From Bifidobacterium callitrichidarum (GTDB taxonomy: Bacteria; Actinomycetota; Actinomycetes; Actinomycetales; Bifidobacteriaceae), in assembly GCF_003129905.1 (NCBI RefSeq), contig NZ_QFFM01000006.1, forward strand, positions 62,001-126,000: a stretch of DNA of 64,000 nucleotides, given 5' to 3'. A model generated the notes under the pieces. The model did not search any database and was not told where the DNA came from. It was given only the letters and a program-made list of their open reading frames with translations. Position 1 is the first letter of the stretch. Every line of letters begins with the position of its first letter. This document shows, piece after piece, positions 51,390 through 60,248 of this stretch. Made by a program: the position numbers and the translations under genes.

Positions 51390-53687
51390 ATGAGTTTTTC
51401 CCGCATCCCCTCCGGCCCCGCCGCGCCCATGCCCGCGCCTCCGGCGGCGGCCGGTCCCACCATGACCCCGGCGGCCGCGCGGCTCAAGGAACAGCACGAA
51501 CGCAAGAAGAACCTGTTCCTGCGCCATCTCGACCGCGTCTCCCTGAGCAGCAAACTGGTGGTGTGCACCATCGCCGTGCTGCTCATCGGCGTGACGGTGA
51601 TCTCCTTCTCCATCCGCACGCTGGTGGGCAACTACATGCTGGAGAAAATCGACAGACAGCTCAACCAGCAGCGTGAACTGGTGTTCAACAACATCGATCT
51701 GCTGGCCAAGAACGACTCAAGCGGCATCAACTCATACTTCCTGCAGATTCAGTACACGGACGGCACCACGGACGACAACGGCGACCCGCTGACGGTGACG
51801 CCGTTGCTGCCGCAGCTGCAGAGCGGCATCGTGTCCATGCCGGTGCTGCCCACCGACGGAGACACCACCGGCATCAAACTCGGACAGATCTTCACCGCGC
51901 CGGCCGTGGCCAGGCAGGTCAAGCAGGTGCAGAGCGAAAGCAGCCAGTCCACCTCGCCGGACAATTCCGACAAATCCAACGATTCGGGCAATTCCGAAGG
52001 ATCCAGTGGTTCCAATGGTTCAAGCGGGTCTGATAGCTCCGGCGGGTCCGCGGATGGCCAGAGCGGATCGGATACGCAGAACGGCACGGGAAACTCGGAT
52101 AGCAGCTCAGGCAGCGGACAGAGCGAATCTTCGGGCGGCACCATCAGAATCCTGGGCAACCCCTCGGGCAACGTAAGCCATTCGATTATTTCTGCGGCCA
52201 ATTCGCCGTGGCGCATCCTGCCGCTGCAATTCACCGGGCCCGACGGTAAGGGCGGCGAGAAGGTGCGTGGCGTGGTGTACATCGGCCTGTCGCTTTCCGA
52301 CCAGATTGACATCATGAACACCCTGACCCGCTACTGCGTGGTGGTCGGCATCGCCGTACTGCTGCTGGGCGGATCGCTGTCCACGCTCATCATTCAGCAC
52401 ACGCTCACCCCGTTGAAGCGTATGGAAAAGGCCGCCGCCAAGATCGCGGCCGGCGACCTGAGCCAGCGCATCCCCTCCGCTCCCGAGAACACCGAAGTGG
52501 GTTCCCTGGCGGCGTCCCTCAACACCATGCTGGCCCGAATAGAATCGAGCTTCCATGAGCAGGAGGAGACCACCAACAAGATGAAGCGGTTCGTCTCCGA
52601 CGCGAGCCACGAGCTGCGCACGCCGCTCGCCGCAATCCACGGCTACGCGGAGCTGTACAAGATGCAGCGGGACATGCCCGGCGCCTTGGAACGCGCGGAC
52701 GAATCCATCGAACACATCGAGAAATCCAGCCAGCGCATGACCGTGCTGGTGGAGGATCTGCTGTCCCTGGCCCGACTGGACGAGGGCCGCGGCATCGACG
52801 TGACCGGCACCGTGCGCCTCTCCTCGCTGGTGACCGACGCGGTGGACGATCTGCACGCGCTGGACCCCGAACGCGCCATCACCCGCCAGATCATCATGCT
52901 GGAGCCCGCACGCGATCTCAACCATCCGGCCACGCTCCATGTGGAGGAAGGCGACTGGCAGGACGTGACCTTGCCCGGCGATGCCTCGCGCCTGCGCCAG
53001 GTGGTGACGAACATCGTGGGCAACATCCACCGTTACACGCCCGTCGATTCCTCGGCGGAAGCCGCGCTCGGCGTGATGCCCGCCGCCATCGACCCGAAGC
53101 AGCTCGCCAAGATGCCAGCCACAGACGCTTCGCTGCGCCGTTTCATCGATGCCGCCGAAGTGGGCTCCTCGATGCAGACCGGTTACAAATACGCGGTGCT
53201 GCGGTTCATCGACCACGGTCCCGGCGTGCCGGATGCTTCGCGCTCGCAGATATTCGAACGCTTCTACACGGCCGACCCCTCCCGCGCCCGTGAAAAGGGC
53301 GGTACGGGTCTCGGCATGGCCATCGCGCAGTCCGTGGTCAAGGCACATCACGGCTTCATCTGCGCAACGGCCACCGATGGGGGAGGTCTGACCCTGACCG
53401 TGGTACTGCCTATCGAGCCGATGGCCTCGGCTGTTGCCGCCCAGCCTGCCGGTGCCGGATTGGCCAGCGGCAAGGCGAAGGACGGCAAGTCGGGCAAGGG
53501 CGCGAAGAACGCGAAGGGCAAGCAGAAGTCCTCGTGGTTCTCCGGCGAGAGTCGGGGCCAAGCCGCCCAACCGCCGGCGCAACCGGTGCAGCCGGTGCAG
53601 CCTGCACAAGTTGCCCAGGTGAATGCGTCGGGGCAGACGAATCCGGGTCAGCCGGGCCAATCGGATCGGAGTGGCCAGCCGAGTTGA
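51390..53687 (+). CDS. Sensor histidine kinase (PhoR-like), partner of the upstream regulator
   Basis: A 765-residue kinase. Span 1 (about 50-75, LVVCTIAVLLIGVTVISFS) and span 2 (about 312-335, VVVGIAVLLLGGSLSTLI) flank an outer domain that contains a long Ser/Gly/Asp-rich low-complexity stretch (about 182-250). HAMP follows, then the H-box FVSDASHELRTPLAAIHGYAEL, N-box-like RLRQVVTNIVGNIHRY, and GTGLGMAIAQSVV. The C-terminal tail (about 690-765) is Lys/Gly-rich and then Gln/Pro-rich (QPVQPVQPAQ repeats). The low-complexity outer linker may reach the cell wall. Confidence 0.9.
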   Translation: MSFSRIPSGPAAPMPAPPAAAGPTMTPAAARLKEQHERKKNLFLRHLDRVSLSSKLVVCTIAVLLIGVTVISFSIRTLVGNYMLEKIDRQLNQQRELVFNNIDLLAKNDSSGINSYFLQIQYTDGTTDDNGDPLTVTPLLPQLQSGIVSMPVLPTDGDTTGIKLGQIFTAPAVARQVKQVQSESSQSTSPDNSDKSNDSGNSEGSSGSNGSSGSDSSGGSADGQSGSDTQNGTGNSDSSSGSGQSESSGGTIRILGNPSGNVSHSIISAANSPWRILPLQFTGPDGKGGEKVRGVVYIGLSLSDQIDIMNTLTRYCVVVGIAVLLLGGSLSTLIIQHTLTPLKRMEKAAAKIAAGDLSQRIPSAPENTEVGSLAASLNTMLARIESSFHEQEETTNKMKRFVSDASHELRTPLAAIHGYAELYKMQRDMPGALERADESIEHIEKSSQRMTVLVEDLLSLARLDEGRGIDVTGTVRLSSLVTDAVDDLHALDPERAITRQIIMLEPARDLNHPATLHVEEGDWQDVTLPGDASRLRQVVTNIVGNIHRYTPVDSSAEAALGVMPAAIDPKQLAKMPATDASLRRFIDAAEVGSSMQTGYKYAVLRFIDHGPGVPDASRSQIFERFYTADPSRAREKGGTGLGMAIAQSVVKAHHGFICATATDGGGLTLTVVLPIEPMASAVAAQPAGAGLASGKAKDGKSGKGAKNAKGKQKSSWFSGESRGQAAQPPAQPVQPVQPAQVAQVNASGQTNPGQPGQSDRSGQPS

Positions 53688-53739
53688 TTGGCGGCAGGCC
53701 TTCCGACTCAGCCCAAAGCGTGAGGTCAAGCCCTTTGCG

Positions 53740-53761
53740 GTAAACTGGTACTTTGGTTTAC
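53740..53761 (+). promoter_or_regulatory. Inverted repeat in the second csp promoter region
   Basis: GTAAAC (53740-53745) and GTTTAC (53756-53761) form a 6-bp inverted repeat around a 10-base spacer containing GGTACTTT, 29 bases before the csp start. It could be an operator or part of a leader hairpin. Confidence 0.4.
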
Positions 53762-53790
53762 TACTGATTGAGGATTAAGGAAGGTTTGCA

Positions 53791-54180
53791 ATGCCCACCG
53801 GTCGAGTTCGTTGGTTTGACGCAGCCAAGGGATATGGCTTCATCACCAGTGAGGAAGGCAAGGACGTGTTCCTGCCGGCTCAGGCCCTGCCCGCAGGCGT
53901 GACCACGCTGCGCAAGGGTGCCAAGGTGGAGTATTCCGTGGTGGACGGTCGCCGCGGCCCGCAGGCCATGGGCGTGCGCACCATCGCCTCCGCCCCGAGC
54001 CTGGTCAAGGCCACCCGCCCGAAGGCGGACGACATGGCCGCCATCTGCGAGGACCTCATCAAGATGCTTGACACGGCCGGCAACACGCTGCGCCGCCATC
54101 GTTACCCCTCCGCAGCCGAAAGCAAGAAGCTGGCCACCCTACTGCGCGCCGTGGCGGACCAGTTCGACGTACAGGACTGA
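53791..54180 (+). CDS. Cold-shock-domain protein with C-terminal helical extension (129 residues)
   Basis: The first 65 residues are a cold-shock domain (GRVRWFDAAKGYGFITSEEG, DVFLPAQAL), followed by an actinobacterial helical extension of about 60 residues (MAAICEDLIKMLDTAGNTLRR, KKLATLLRAVADQF). The extension is shared with mycobacterial CspB-type long forms and probably aids dimerisation or protein contacts. AAGGAAGG precedes the ATG. It is followed after 10 bases by a DUF3027 gene, a conserved actinobacterial pairing. Confidence 0.9.
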   Translation: MPTGRVRWFDAAKGYGFITSEEGKDVFLPAQALPAGVTTLRKGAKVEYSVVDGRRGPQAMGVRTIASAPSLVKATRPKADDMAAICEDLIKMLDTAGNTLRRHRYPSAAESKKLATLLRAVADQFDVQD

Positions 54181-54190
54181 AGATTTGTCT

Positions 54191-55744
54191 ATGACTGATA
54201 ACACCGAAACCGCAGCTGCGCCCGATCCGCGCGCCATCGCGCAGGCCGTGCTGCTCGAAGTGGCCGACGAGCCCGAGCAGGTGGGGAACTTCGTCGAGGC
54301 GATCGAACTCGAGGACCATGTCACCGACTTCCGCTTCCAGGCCGCCGTGCGCGGATACGAAGGCTGGCAGTGGTCGGTGACGCTGTTCCATGACATCGAG
54401 CTGGATTCCTGGACCGTCAACGAATCCTCGCTGGTGCCTACGGACAGCGCGCTGATGCCGCCCAAGTGGGTGCCGTGGAAGGATCGTCTGGAACCCACCG
54501 ATCTTTCCCCCACCGACTCCATCGGCACCGATCCGGACGATGAGCGCATCGAGCCCGGCGAAGTGGAGGAGTCCTCGTTGGAGGACGTGAACGACGCCGT
54601 CCAGACCTTTCGGCTCACCCGACGCCATGTGCTGAGCCCGCTGGGCCGCGCGCAGGCCGCCAAGCGCTGGTATGAGGGCCCGCGCGGTCCCAAGGCGCTG
54701 AGCACCAAGACCGCCGAGGGCAACCTGTGCTCCACCTGTGGTTTCTTCGTGCCGCTGACCGGCGAGCTGGATCGCATGTTCGGCGTGTGCGCCAACAAGT
54801 GGAGCCCGGATGACGGCCGCGTGGTCTCGTTGGATCACGGTTGCGGCGAGCACTCCGAGATCGAGCCTCCGGAGCCGAGCCATCTGTGGGTGCAGTCCAA
54901 GCCGGCCTTCGATGACATGCATGTGGATGTCGTGGCTTCGGCGTCGCACCGCAAGGGCCAGGCGACGGATGACGATGCCGAGGATGAGGAATCCGTGGAG
55001 GAGGCTCTGTCCGGGGTGATCGCCGATGCTGCGGCTGCCACTGCTGCGCAGGATGCGACGACGAATGACATCGATGGCGTCGATGATATCGATGAGCGTA
55101 ACGATGACAGCGAAGTTGCGCCGGTGTCCGAAGATGAGGAGGATGACGCCGATTCGGATGAGGCCACCGAAGAGGACATCCTGCTCAACACCGAGCCGGA
55201 CAGCGACGATGACGATTTGGATGACGAATCCGATGAGGATCCCGAAGGCATCGTTACCGTGGACGACGATGTGGCACCCGGTTTGGAAGCCGTTGTCGAT
55301 CTCATTGAACAGCTCCGTCAGGCGAAGGCCGAATCGATGGCATCCGACGAGGATGATGATGACGAGGATTCGGACGTCGTTGCCGATTCCGGCGAATCCG
55401 AAGAGCCTGTGGATTCGGATGATTCTGATGAGTCGGACGCGCTCGAAGATGCCGCCGGTTCCGATGACGATGATGATGCGGGTTTGGATAACGTTGACGA
55501 TTCCGGTGACTTCGATGAGTCCAAAGTGGGTGAATTCGATGAACCCGACGTGAATTTCGCAGATGAGCCGGATGCGGCGGAAACGGTGAATGATGCCGAA
55601 TCCGTTGAGGCCGGTGTCTCCGACCCGTCTACAGAGGCCGCGGAGTCCACCGGTCACGACACGGCAGTTGAAATGGACGGTACCGACCACGATGAGGCCG
55701 CCGAGGACCATGCCGCTGAAACGGACTCCGCCAATTCGCGCTAG
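54191..55744 (+). CDS. DUF3027 protein with long acidic C-terminal tail
   Basis: A 517-residue protein. Residues 1-235 are the DUF3027 domain: FRFQAAVRGYEGWQWSVTL, then MPPKWVPWKDRL, CSTCGFFVPLTG and FGVCANKWSPDDGRVVSLDHGCGEHSE, with four Cys that could bind zinc. From about 260 to the end the protein is an Asp/Glu/Ser/Ala low-complexity tail with runs such as DSDDSDESD, probably disordered. The tail is far longer than the conserved domain needs. Function is unknown; it is linked to the cold-shock gene. Confidence 0.85.
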   Translation: MTDNTETAAAPDPRAIAQAVLLEVADEPEQVGNFVEAIELEDHVTDFRFQAAVRGYEGWQWSVTLFHDIELDSWTVNESSLVPTDSALMPPKWVPWKDRLEPTDLSPTDSIGTDPDDERIEPGEVEESSLEDVNDAVQTFRLTRRHVLSPLGRAQAAKRWYEGPRGPKALSTKTAEGNLCSTCGFFVPLTGELDRMFGVCANKWSPDDGRVVSLDHGCGEHSEIEPPEPSHLWVQSKPAFDDMHVDVVASASHRKGQATDDDAEDEESVEEALSGVIADAAAATAAQDATTNDIDGVDDIDERNDDSEVAPVSEDEEDDADSDEATEEDILLNTEPDSDDDDLDDESDEDPEGIVTVDDDVAPGLEAVVDLIEQLRQAKAESMASDEDDDDEDSDVVADSGESEEPVDSDDSDESDALEDAAGSDDDDDAGLDNVDDSGDFDESKVGEFDEPDVNFADEPDAAETVNDAESVEAGVSDPSTEAAESTGHDTAVEMDGTDHDEAAEDHAAETDSANSR

Positions 55745-55882
55745 TTTCGCGGGCGATTCAACGGCACCGTCCGTTTTCCAACGACATGTTTAACGACATG
55801 TTCCAACGTCATGTCGCTATAAGCCGTGGCCGGCCCTGTCGACCCCGCTCCACGATTCTGGCGCATCGACTCATTCCCTTGC

Positions 55883-56048
55883 GCAACAATTCCGGGAAAT
55901 CAACCGCATCGTCCCGGATTTGTTACGCTGAGTGTTGGTGAGTGCAACAAATCCGGGAGCAATGGGCTGATTACCGGGATTTGTTGCACTGAGCTGTGGT
56001 AAGCGCAACAAATCCGGGACGATGCAGCTGATCTCCCGGATTTGTCGC
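55883..56048. repeat. Array of three 44-bp hairpins at exact 61-bp spacing
   Basis: Hairpins at 55883-55926, 55944-55987 and 56005-56048 each have arms GCAACAAATCCGGGA and its complement (hairpin 1: GCAACAATTCCGGGA), a roughly 14-base loop and a 17-base linker of the type CTGAGTGTTGGTGAGT. Loops 2 and 3 read as the complement of loop 1, so units are inverted relative to one another. A fourth unit is at 57878. No cas genes are seen and the spacers are related, so it is not CRISPR. The rest of 55745-55882 holds only short repeats of ACGACATGTT type near 55789-55820. Confidence 0.85.
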
Positions 56049-56190
56049 GCGAAAGATGGTTTGGCGGTGAATCAGACCTGTACGACAGTGGTCCACTGGC
56101 AACATGCCCTCCGTGAGGGACGACATTGCGTGTGTCACGTAGCCGCACCCGTGTTTCCGACGGCCTATATCCCATCCATTCGTTTCATTT

Positions 56191-56217
56191 GGCTCTGTTA
56201 CACCAGAGCGGACATTG
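56191..56217. mobile_element. Isolated insertion-sequence end related to the MITE termini
   Basis: GGCTCTGTTACACCA, then GAGCG and GACATTG: about 20 of 26 positions match the terminal repeat of the MITEs at 6381 and 39624. No transposase frame or second end was found nearby. It may be the relic of the autonomous element that moved the MITEs. Confidence 0.55.
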
Positions 56218-56542
56218 ATGATTTCGGGTCATGGGAATTTTTGTGGTGCTTGAGAAGCCTGATGCAGGGTCCGCCGCTGGTGGAATGCACTCATGTCGAT
56301 TGACTGTTTTCCGGCCGCGTCTGGCTAGTCGCGTCAAAACTCTTGTAAATAAGCCGCTCTTGATCTTAGTGGATTGATCATCGTAGACTATCCAAACTAT
56401 TAGAAATATGCATTGCAGAGACTACTTCCACATGTTGCAGCCTCGTAAAAATAACACCTCGACACGCCTACTCCCGTAAGGTCAAACCCCGGTTATAAAC
56501 ACCACAAAAGTTCCTATAGCCACTGATCTACGGCTCTTAAAA
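56218..56542. other. Intergenic stretch without recognised genes
   Basis: AT-richer, with short unremarkable reading frames only. It could be residual IS sequence next to the end at 56191, but I recognise no transposase fragment. Confidence 0.4.
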
Positions 56543-56570
56543 TTGTTGACATTCCTCGGAATGCCAACAA
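56543..56570 (-). terminator. Terminator of the AbiEi/DUF559-like gene
   Basis: TTGTTGACATTCC (56543-56555) pairs with GGAATGCCAACAA (56558-56570), one mismatch and a two-base loop; on the minus strand it is followed by TTTTAAG. Confidence 0.75.
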
Positions 56571-56631
56571 CAGGGAACTGGATGTACGTCGGTTGGTTGA
56601 ACGGAGCGTCATATTCCGCCATAAATGGTTC

Positions 56632-57585
56632 CTACCGGATTTTCGGCACTCCCGCTTCTGAAAGCTTGGCACCCAAGCGCACGCGATCGATCACATCTTC
56701 GTAAAACAAATGCACGATGCTGGTCACTCCTTGGTTTGCAAGATGCTGTTCCCTGCGATAAGCGTAGTTGAGCTTCGCCTGCAGACTCGCACGATTGGGG
56801 TTGCTGGTATCCGCGTATTTCGCCATACCGTCGTATTCGGCCACGATGATGCGGCCATCGGCGAGTTTCCAGCAGAAATCGACCCGATACGGCATCCTCA
56901 GATTATCGGGATTGTCGAATGTCTCCTGCAGCTGCGGCACTGCGTACCCCAACTCGATGATGCATCCGCATGCCCATGATTCGCCGCCGCTTTCCCTTAA
57001 GGGATCGGCGTATTGCAGAAGCCGGCGTACCGCCGATTCGTCGCAATTCGTCTGCAGCATCAGCACGGTAACGTCCATAGCGCTGACACGGCCGGCCCGC
57101 AACGCGGAATCATAGATCGCCAGTGCATACGGGAACGAGATCGTCGCGCAATCGATGAGCGTACGGGCCGGTGACGTAACCAGTATCTCACTGCATCGCC
57201 ACTTCGGTACGTTGGACATGTAGATGCGTTGCAATCGTTTGGTGTCATGATGTCCGGTGCCGTTGGACGAGGCGATGAAAACCGTACCGTCATGCAACGA
57301 GTAGGAATGCTGGTATCCATATATACATGCGGCGCTGAGCCCGGCGAATACCCATTGCGGGTGAAGCGTGGCCAATGCGCGGATGATATGCAGTGATTGC
57401 TGCTCAAGGCTGAGATTGTTCCAGTAGGATTGCGATGCGAACAGATTGGGGTAGGGGGATATGAGTTCTCCGGTCCTGACCCGTCGTCGCAGAGCATGGT
57501 AGAGAGCCCGATTGGCTCCGATGACGCAGCGCTGCGATGCTTCGGATTGCCGAAGAGCTGCCGATACCTCTTTGTGCTCCTTCAT
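56632..57585 (-). CDS. AbiEi-like/DUF559-fold protein, possible defence or toxin-antitoxin component
   Basis: A 317-residue protein. The N-terminus (about 20-60) looks like a winged helix with RRRVRTGELISPYPNLFAS, as in AbiEi antitoxins. The middle (WVFAGLSAACIYGYQHSY, then TSPARTLIDCAT) also fits the AbiEi family. The C-terminal part (about 225-300) has YRVDFCWKLADGRIIVAEYDGMAKY, the Vsr/DUF559 nuclease-like D...ExD/K pattern. No AbiEii partner is adjacent. Hairpin repeat units flank it on both sides. The catalytic state is unknown. Confidence 0.55.
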   Translation of the reverse strand: MKEHKEVSAALRQSEASQRCVIGANRALYHALRRRVRTGELISPYPNLFASQSYWNNLSLEQQSLHIIRALATLHPQWVFAGLSAACIYGYQHSYSLHDGTVFIASSNGTGHHDTKRLQRIYMSNVPKWRCSEILVTSPARTLIDCATISFPYALAIYDSALRAGRVSAMDVTVLMLQTNCDESAVRRLLQYADPLRESGGESWACGCIIELGYAVPQLQETFDNPDNLRMPYRVDFCWKLADGRIIVAEYDGMAKYADTSNPNRASLQAKLNYAYRREQHLANQGVTSIVHLFYEDVIDRVRLGAKLSEAGVPKIR

Positions 57586-57948
57586 ATTTCGACGCTAAGG
57601 CAGCGTCCGTGCACAGTGCAAGCTGAAACGACCATTGTGGTTCCAGCTTCCTGTTTGGCAGTGAATTGTGGATAACTGTGCCGCTTATTTGAACATTTGT
57701 TCAAATGAATGTGGCTAAAAGTTATTATTGCACCTCGTTATTGTTGACTCTCCAGGATTTTTTGGAGATCCGATTCTCGTCGGAGGGTGTAACGAGGCAA
57801 GCCCTTAGCTCGATATAACTATATGACCTATAGCAAAGCGTCGGGCAATACGCTGGCGAAGTGTCGGGCAATACGGTGCAACAATTCCGGGAAATCAGCC
57901 GCACCGACCCGGAATTGTTGCGCTGAGTGACGATAAGTGCGACTGTAT
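57586..57948. other. Intergenic region with hairpin unit and small palindromes
   Basis: Contains TTTGAACA-TT-TGTTCAAA (57688-57705), an operator-like inverted repeat 103 bases upstream of the AbiEi-like start, a direct repeat of TCGGGCAATACG (57841-57852 and 57864-57875), and the fourth hairpin unit of the 44-bp family (57878-57921). No gene is seen. Confidence 0.55.
57878..57921. repeat. Fourth copy of the 44-bp hairpin unit
   Basis: GCAACAATTCCGGGA (57878-57892), a 14-base loop AATCAGCCGCACCG, and the pairing arm to 57921, then GCTGAGTGACGATAAGT as in the array linkers. It ends 27 bases before the IS481 element. Confidence 0.8.
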
Positions 57949-59452
57949 TGTCTTGGGGCATGGTTGACGGGGTCTCTTGGGGCATGGTTTACATGTGTGT
58001 TGGGGCATGGTTGACACCGGGTATGGGTTTGCGGTACTGGTAGTCGCGGGTGGTGTCGAGGGTTTGTTCGGCGAGGATCTCGCCGGTGGCCGGGTCGATG
58101 ACGGTGATGATGCCGTGGCTGATTTCCAGTTCCACGGTCTTGCCGGCGTTCTCTTTGCCGACGTTGACGGTACGTCGTCCGCCCGCGATGCCTTTCTGCA
58201 TGATGCAGCCGTCCTTGCTGACCTTGTGGAGTTTGGCAGGGACGGTGACATCGACCCGCGTGGGTTCCGTTCGCTCGGCGACGGGGACTGGCCTGCGCCG
58301 CCCGTTCTTCTTTTCGATGGCATCCCGTTCGCCCGCGGTTCGTGCTTCCTCGTCGCGTCTGGCCTGTTCGCGGGCGGCGATCTCGGGGTCGGGGCCGGCC
58401 TTGCCCTTCGCCTCGTACGCTTCCTTGGGCGTGCGACGGTTCAACGCTCGGTGCGGGCGTTCCTCGTTGTATTCGCGGCGGAACTCGTCGAGCTGCCGGT
58501 TGAGCGCGTCGAGATCGCGTGCGAGGGGCCGGACCATGAGCCATTGCTTCAACGTGCGGTGCCATCGTTCGATCTTGCCCTGCGTCTGGGGATGATACGG
58601 TTTGCCGTTCTTCTGCCGCACGCCCATCAGGGCGAGCAGGCGCTCGAACGATCCCGGTTCGGCCGACAAAAGCCGGGTCGTGTACACGGTCCCGTTGTCG
58701 GTGAGCGTGGACGAGGGAATCCCGTACCGGGAGCACGCCTCGCGGAACGATGATTCGATCGTCTCCATCGTGACCGTCGAGAACGCGCGCGAATACAGGA
58801 GGAAACGCGAATGGTCGTCGAGCCAGGAGACGATCAGCATGTCCGTGCCGTCGCCGATCGGCCAGTGGGTGAAGTCCGACTGCCATGTCTCGTTCGGCAA
58901 TGCGGCCTCGAACCTCGCGTACGATGACTTCGGCCGCTTGCGCGGCTCGGGCTTGACCAAACCGGCATTCGTCAGGATCCGGTGGATCGTGGAGTTTGCG
59001 GGAGGCGCGACGCCTTCACGCTCCAGGCGGGCGGCGATGGACTCCGCGCCAGCGTCCAAACCCTTGGCAATCAGTTCCCGCCGGATCGCGACGATCCGTT
59101 CGATCAGACGCTCGTCGGTCCTGTTCGCGATGCGATGCGCGCGCTTGGAACGCGGCAGGAGCCCGGCCTCGCCTTCCCGTTCGTACCGACGTTTCAACTC
59201 GTACGCCCACTGGCGCGTCACTCCATAGCGGCGGGCCGCCTCCGTAACCGGCACGCCCGAGAGGATCGTGTTGACAATGGCCTTGTTACGCAGGAACTCA
59301 CTGCGAGTCCCGTCACTATCATTGCTGGACCGTGTTGACTGCTGCTGTGACTGTGTATCCATACATGGTCAACAACCTGCGACCTGTCAACCATGCCCCA
59401 AGACACCCGTCAGGCATGCCCCAAGACATGACGTCAACCATGCCCCGAGACA
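57949..59452 (-). mobile_element. IS481-family insertion sequence (1,504 bp)
   Basis: Terminal inverted repeats of 21 bp (57949-57969 and 59432-59452) beginning TGTCTTGGGGCATGGTTGAC and differing at one base. The TTGGGGCATGGTT core recurs inside each end: left at about 57973 and 57999, right at about 59387 and 59411 (inverted). These subterminal copies probably bind transposase. No clear target duplication was seen. It sits exactly at the junction between GC-rich chromosome and the AT-richer island. Confidence 0.88.
57989..59362 (-). CDS. IS481-family transposase
   Basis: A 457-residue DDE transposase. The N-terminal helix-turn-helix is VTEAARRYGVTRQWAYELKRRY. The catalytic triad can be placed at WQSDFTHW (first Asp), LTDNGTVY (second Asp) and KIERWHRTLKQW (Glu), followed by RPHRALNRRTPKEAY. 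The C-terminal 130 residues are an extension rich in charged residues and a small beta-domain typical of the larger IS481 members. The frame is complete, so the element may be active. Confidence 0.92.
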   Translation of the reverse strand: MDTQSQQQSTRSSNDSDGTRSEFLRNKAIVNTILSGVPVTEAARRYGVTRQWAYELKRRYEREGEAGLLPRSKRAHRIANRTDERLIERIVAIRRELIAKGLDAGAESIAARLEREGVAPPANSTIHRILTNAGLVKPEPRKRPKSSYARFEAALPNETWQSDFTHWPIGDGTDMLIVSWLDDHSRFLLYSRAFSTVTMETIESSFREACSRYGIPSSTLTDNGTVYTTRLLSAEPGSFERLLALMGVRQKNGKPYHPQTQGKIERWHRTLKQWLMVRPLARDLDALNRQLDEFRREYNEERPHRALNRRTPKEAYEAKGKAGPDPEIAAREQARRDEEARTAGERDAIEKKNGRRRPVPVAERTEPTRVDVTVPAKLHKVSKDGCIMQKGIAGGRRTVNVGKENAGKTVELEISHGIITVIDPATGEILAEQTLDTTRDYQYRKPIPGVNHAPTHM

Positions 59453-59473
59453 TACGTCAACTATCCGCTGAAA

Positions 59474-59923
59474 CTAGACAATGGGGCGGATGGGGCAAAG
59501 CACATGAAAATGCGGATTTGGTATGCCGCCGTCCTCCCGGTCTGGCTGGTGTACGGCGAAGTCAACCACCATGCCCCGGCTCACAAAGTTCTCCAACAAA
59601 AATTGCCTTGCAAGAGCGATGTTTTCCTCAAGGGAAAATTCATTCTGCAAGGCAATGTCAAAGCTGTATGCAAGCTGGGCGTTCTTTCCACGCTCGGCTT
59701 TTTCCACGGCGTTCCATAGCGTCTGGCGGTCTGCGTATTCGGGCGGTGCATGGGACGGCAGGAGAATGTCAGAGCAGATCACGCCGCCCTTGCGTGTGTA
59801 GTCGCTGTATTCGCCGTAATACTCGCTATACAATCGCTCCCCGGCTCGGTAGGCGGCAGAAGCAATAGCGGACTGTCCTGCGCTTCGTTTAGTCTGCGTG
59901 ACGCTCAGATGAAATAGTGCCAT
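59474..59923 (-). pseudogene. Truncated MobA/MobL-family relaxase
   Basis: The first 149 residues of a MobQ-type relaxase: MALFHLSVTQTKRSAGQSA, AAYRAGERLYSEYYGEYSDY, ENFVSRGMVVDFAVH and the histidine motif NPHFHVLCPIRP. The frame ends at 59474, 21 bases from the IS481 end, where several hundred further residues would be expected. IS insertion or associated deletion removed the rest. The sequence is Firmicutes-like and AT-richer than the chromosome, as in Tn1549-type elements. Confidence 0.82.
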
Positions 59924-60248
59924 CGACTTTCAACTCCTTTTCTCTGTTTGCTTGGCTGATGTGGGTAATCGCCATATGGTGGACGGCTCGCTGGACTTCT
60001 GCCAGAGAAAAGATGTACTCCATCAGCTCTGTCATTTCGGTGCGTGTGAGATCTTTGACCTCCGGGGCAAGGCTCTCAATCGTGCCGCCCAGATTGCAAA
60101 GGCGGTGGGTGCGCTTGGTGCGTTCGCCTTTCTCCAGATACTTCTTTCGATTCTCCAGACGCTCCAGCTTGTGCTGTTCCTGCGCAAGCTGCGTCTCGGC
60201 TCGTTCCTTTTCGGCTCGGAGCTGTTCAAGGGTTTTCGGTTTTGTCAT
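59889..60248 (-). CDS. DUF3847-type mobilisation-associated protein
   Basis: A 119-residue protein: coiled coil (KTLEQLRAEKERAETQLAQEQ) followed by HRLCNLGGTIESLAPEV and a helical domain. This matches short proteins found next to MobA/MobL relaxases in clostridial elements. It overlaps the relaxase start by 35 bases. It is probably a passenger without function now that the relaxase is broken. Confidence 0.7.
   Translation of the reverse strand: MTKPKTLEQLRAEKERAETQLAQEQHKLERLENRKKYLEKGERTKRTHRLCNLGGTIESLAPEVKDLTRTEMTELMEYIFSLAEVQRAVHHMAITHISQANREKELKVDGTISSERHAD

Noticed and set aside
55883-56048. Possible small CRISPR array
   Set aside because: The regular 61-bp spacing is CRISPR-like, but each unit is an inverted hairpin, the loops and linkers are related rather than unique spacers, and no cas genes are present in the window.
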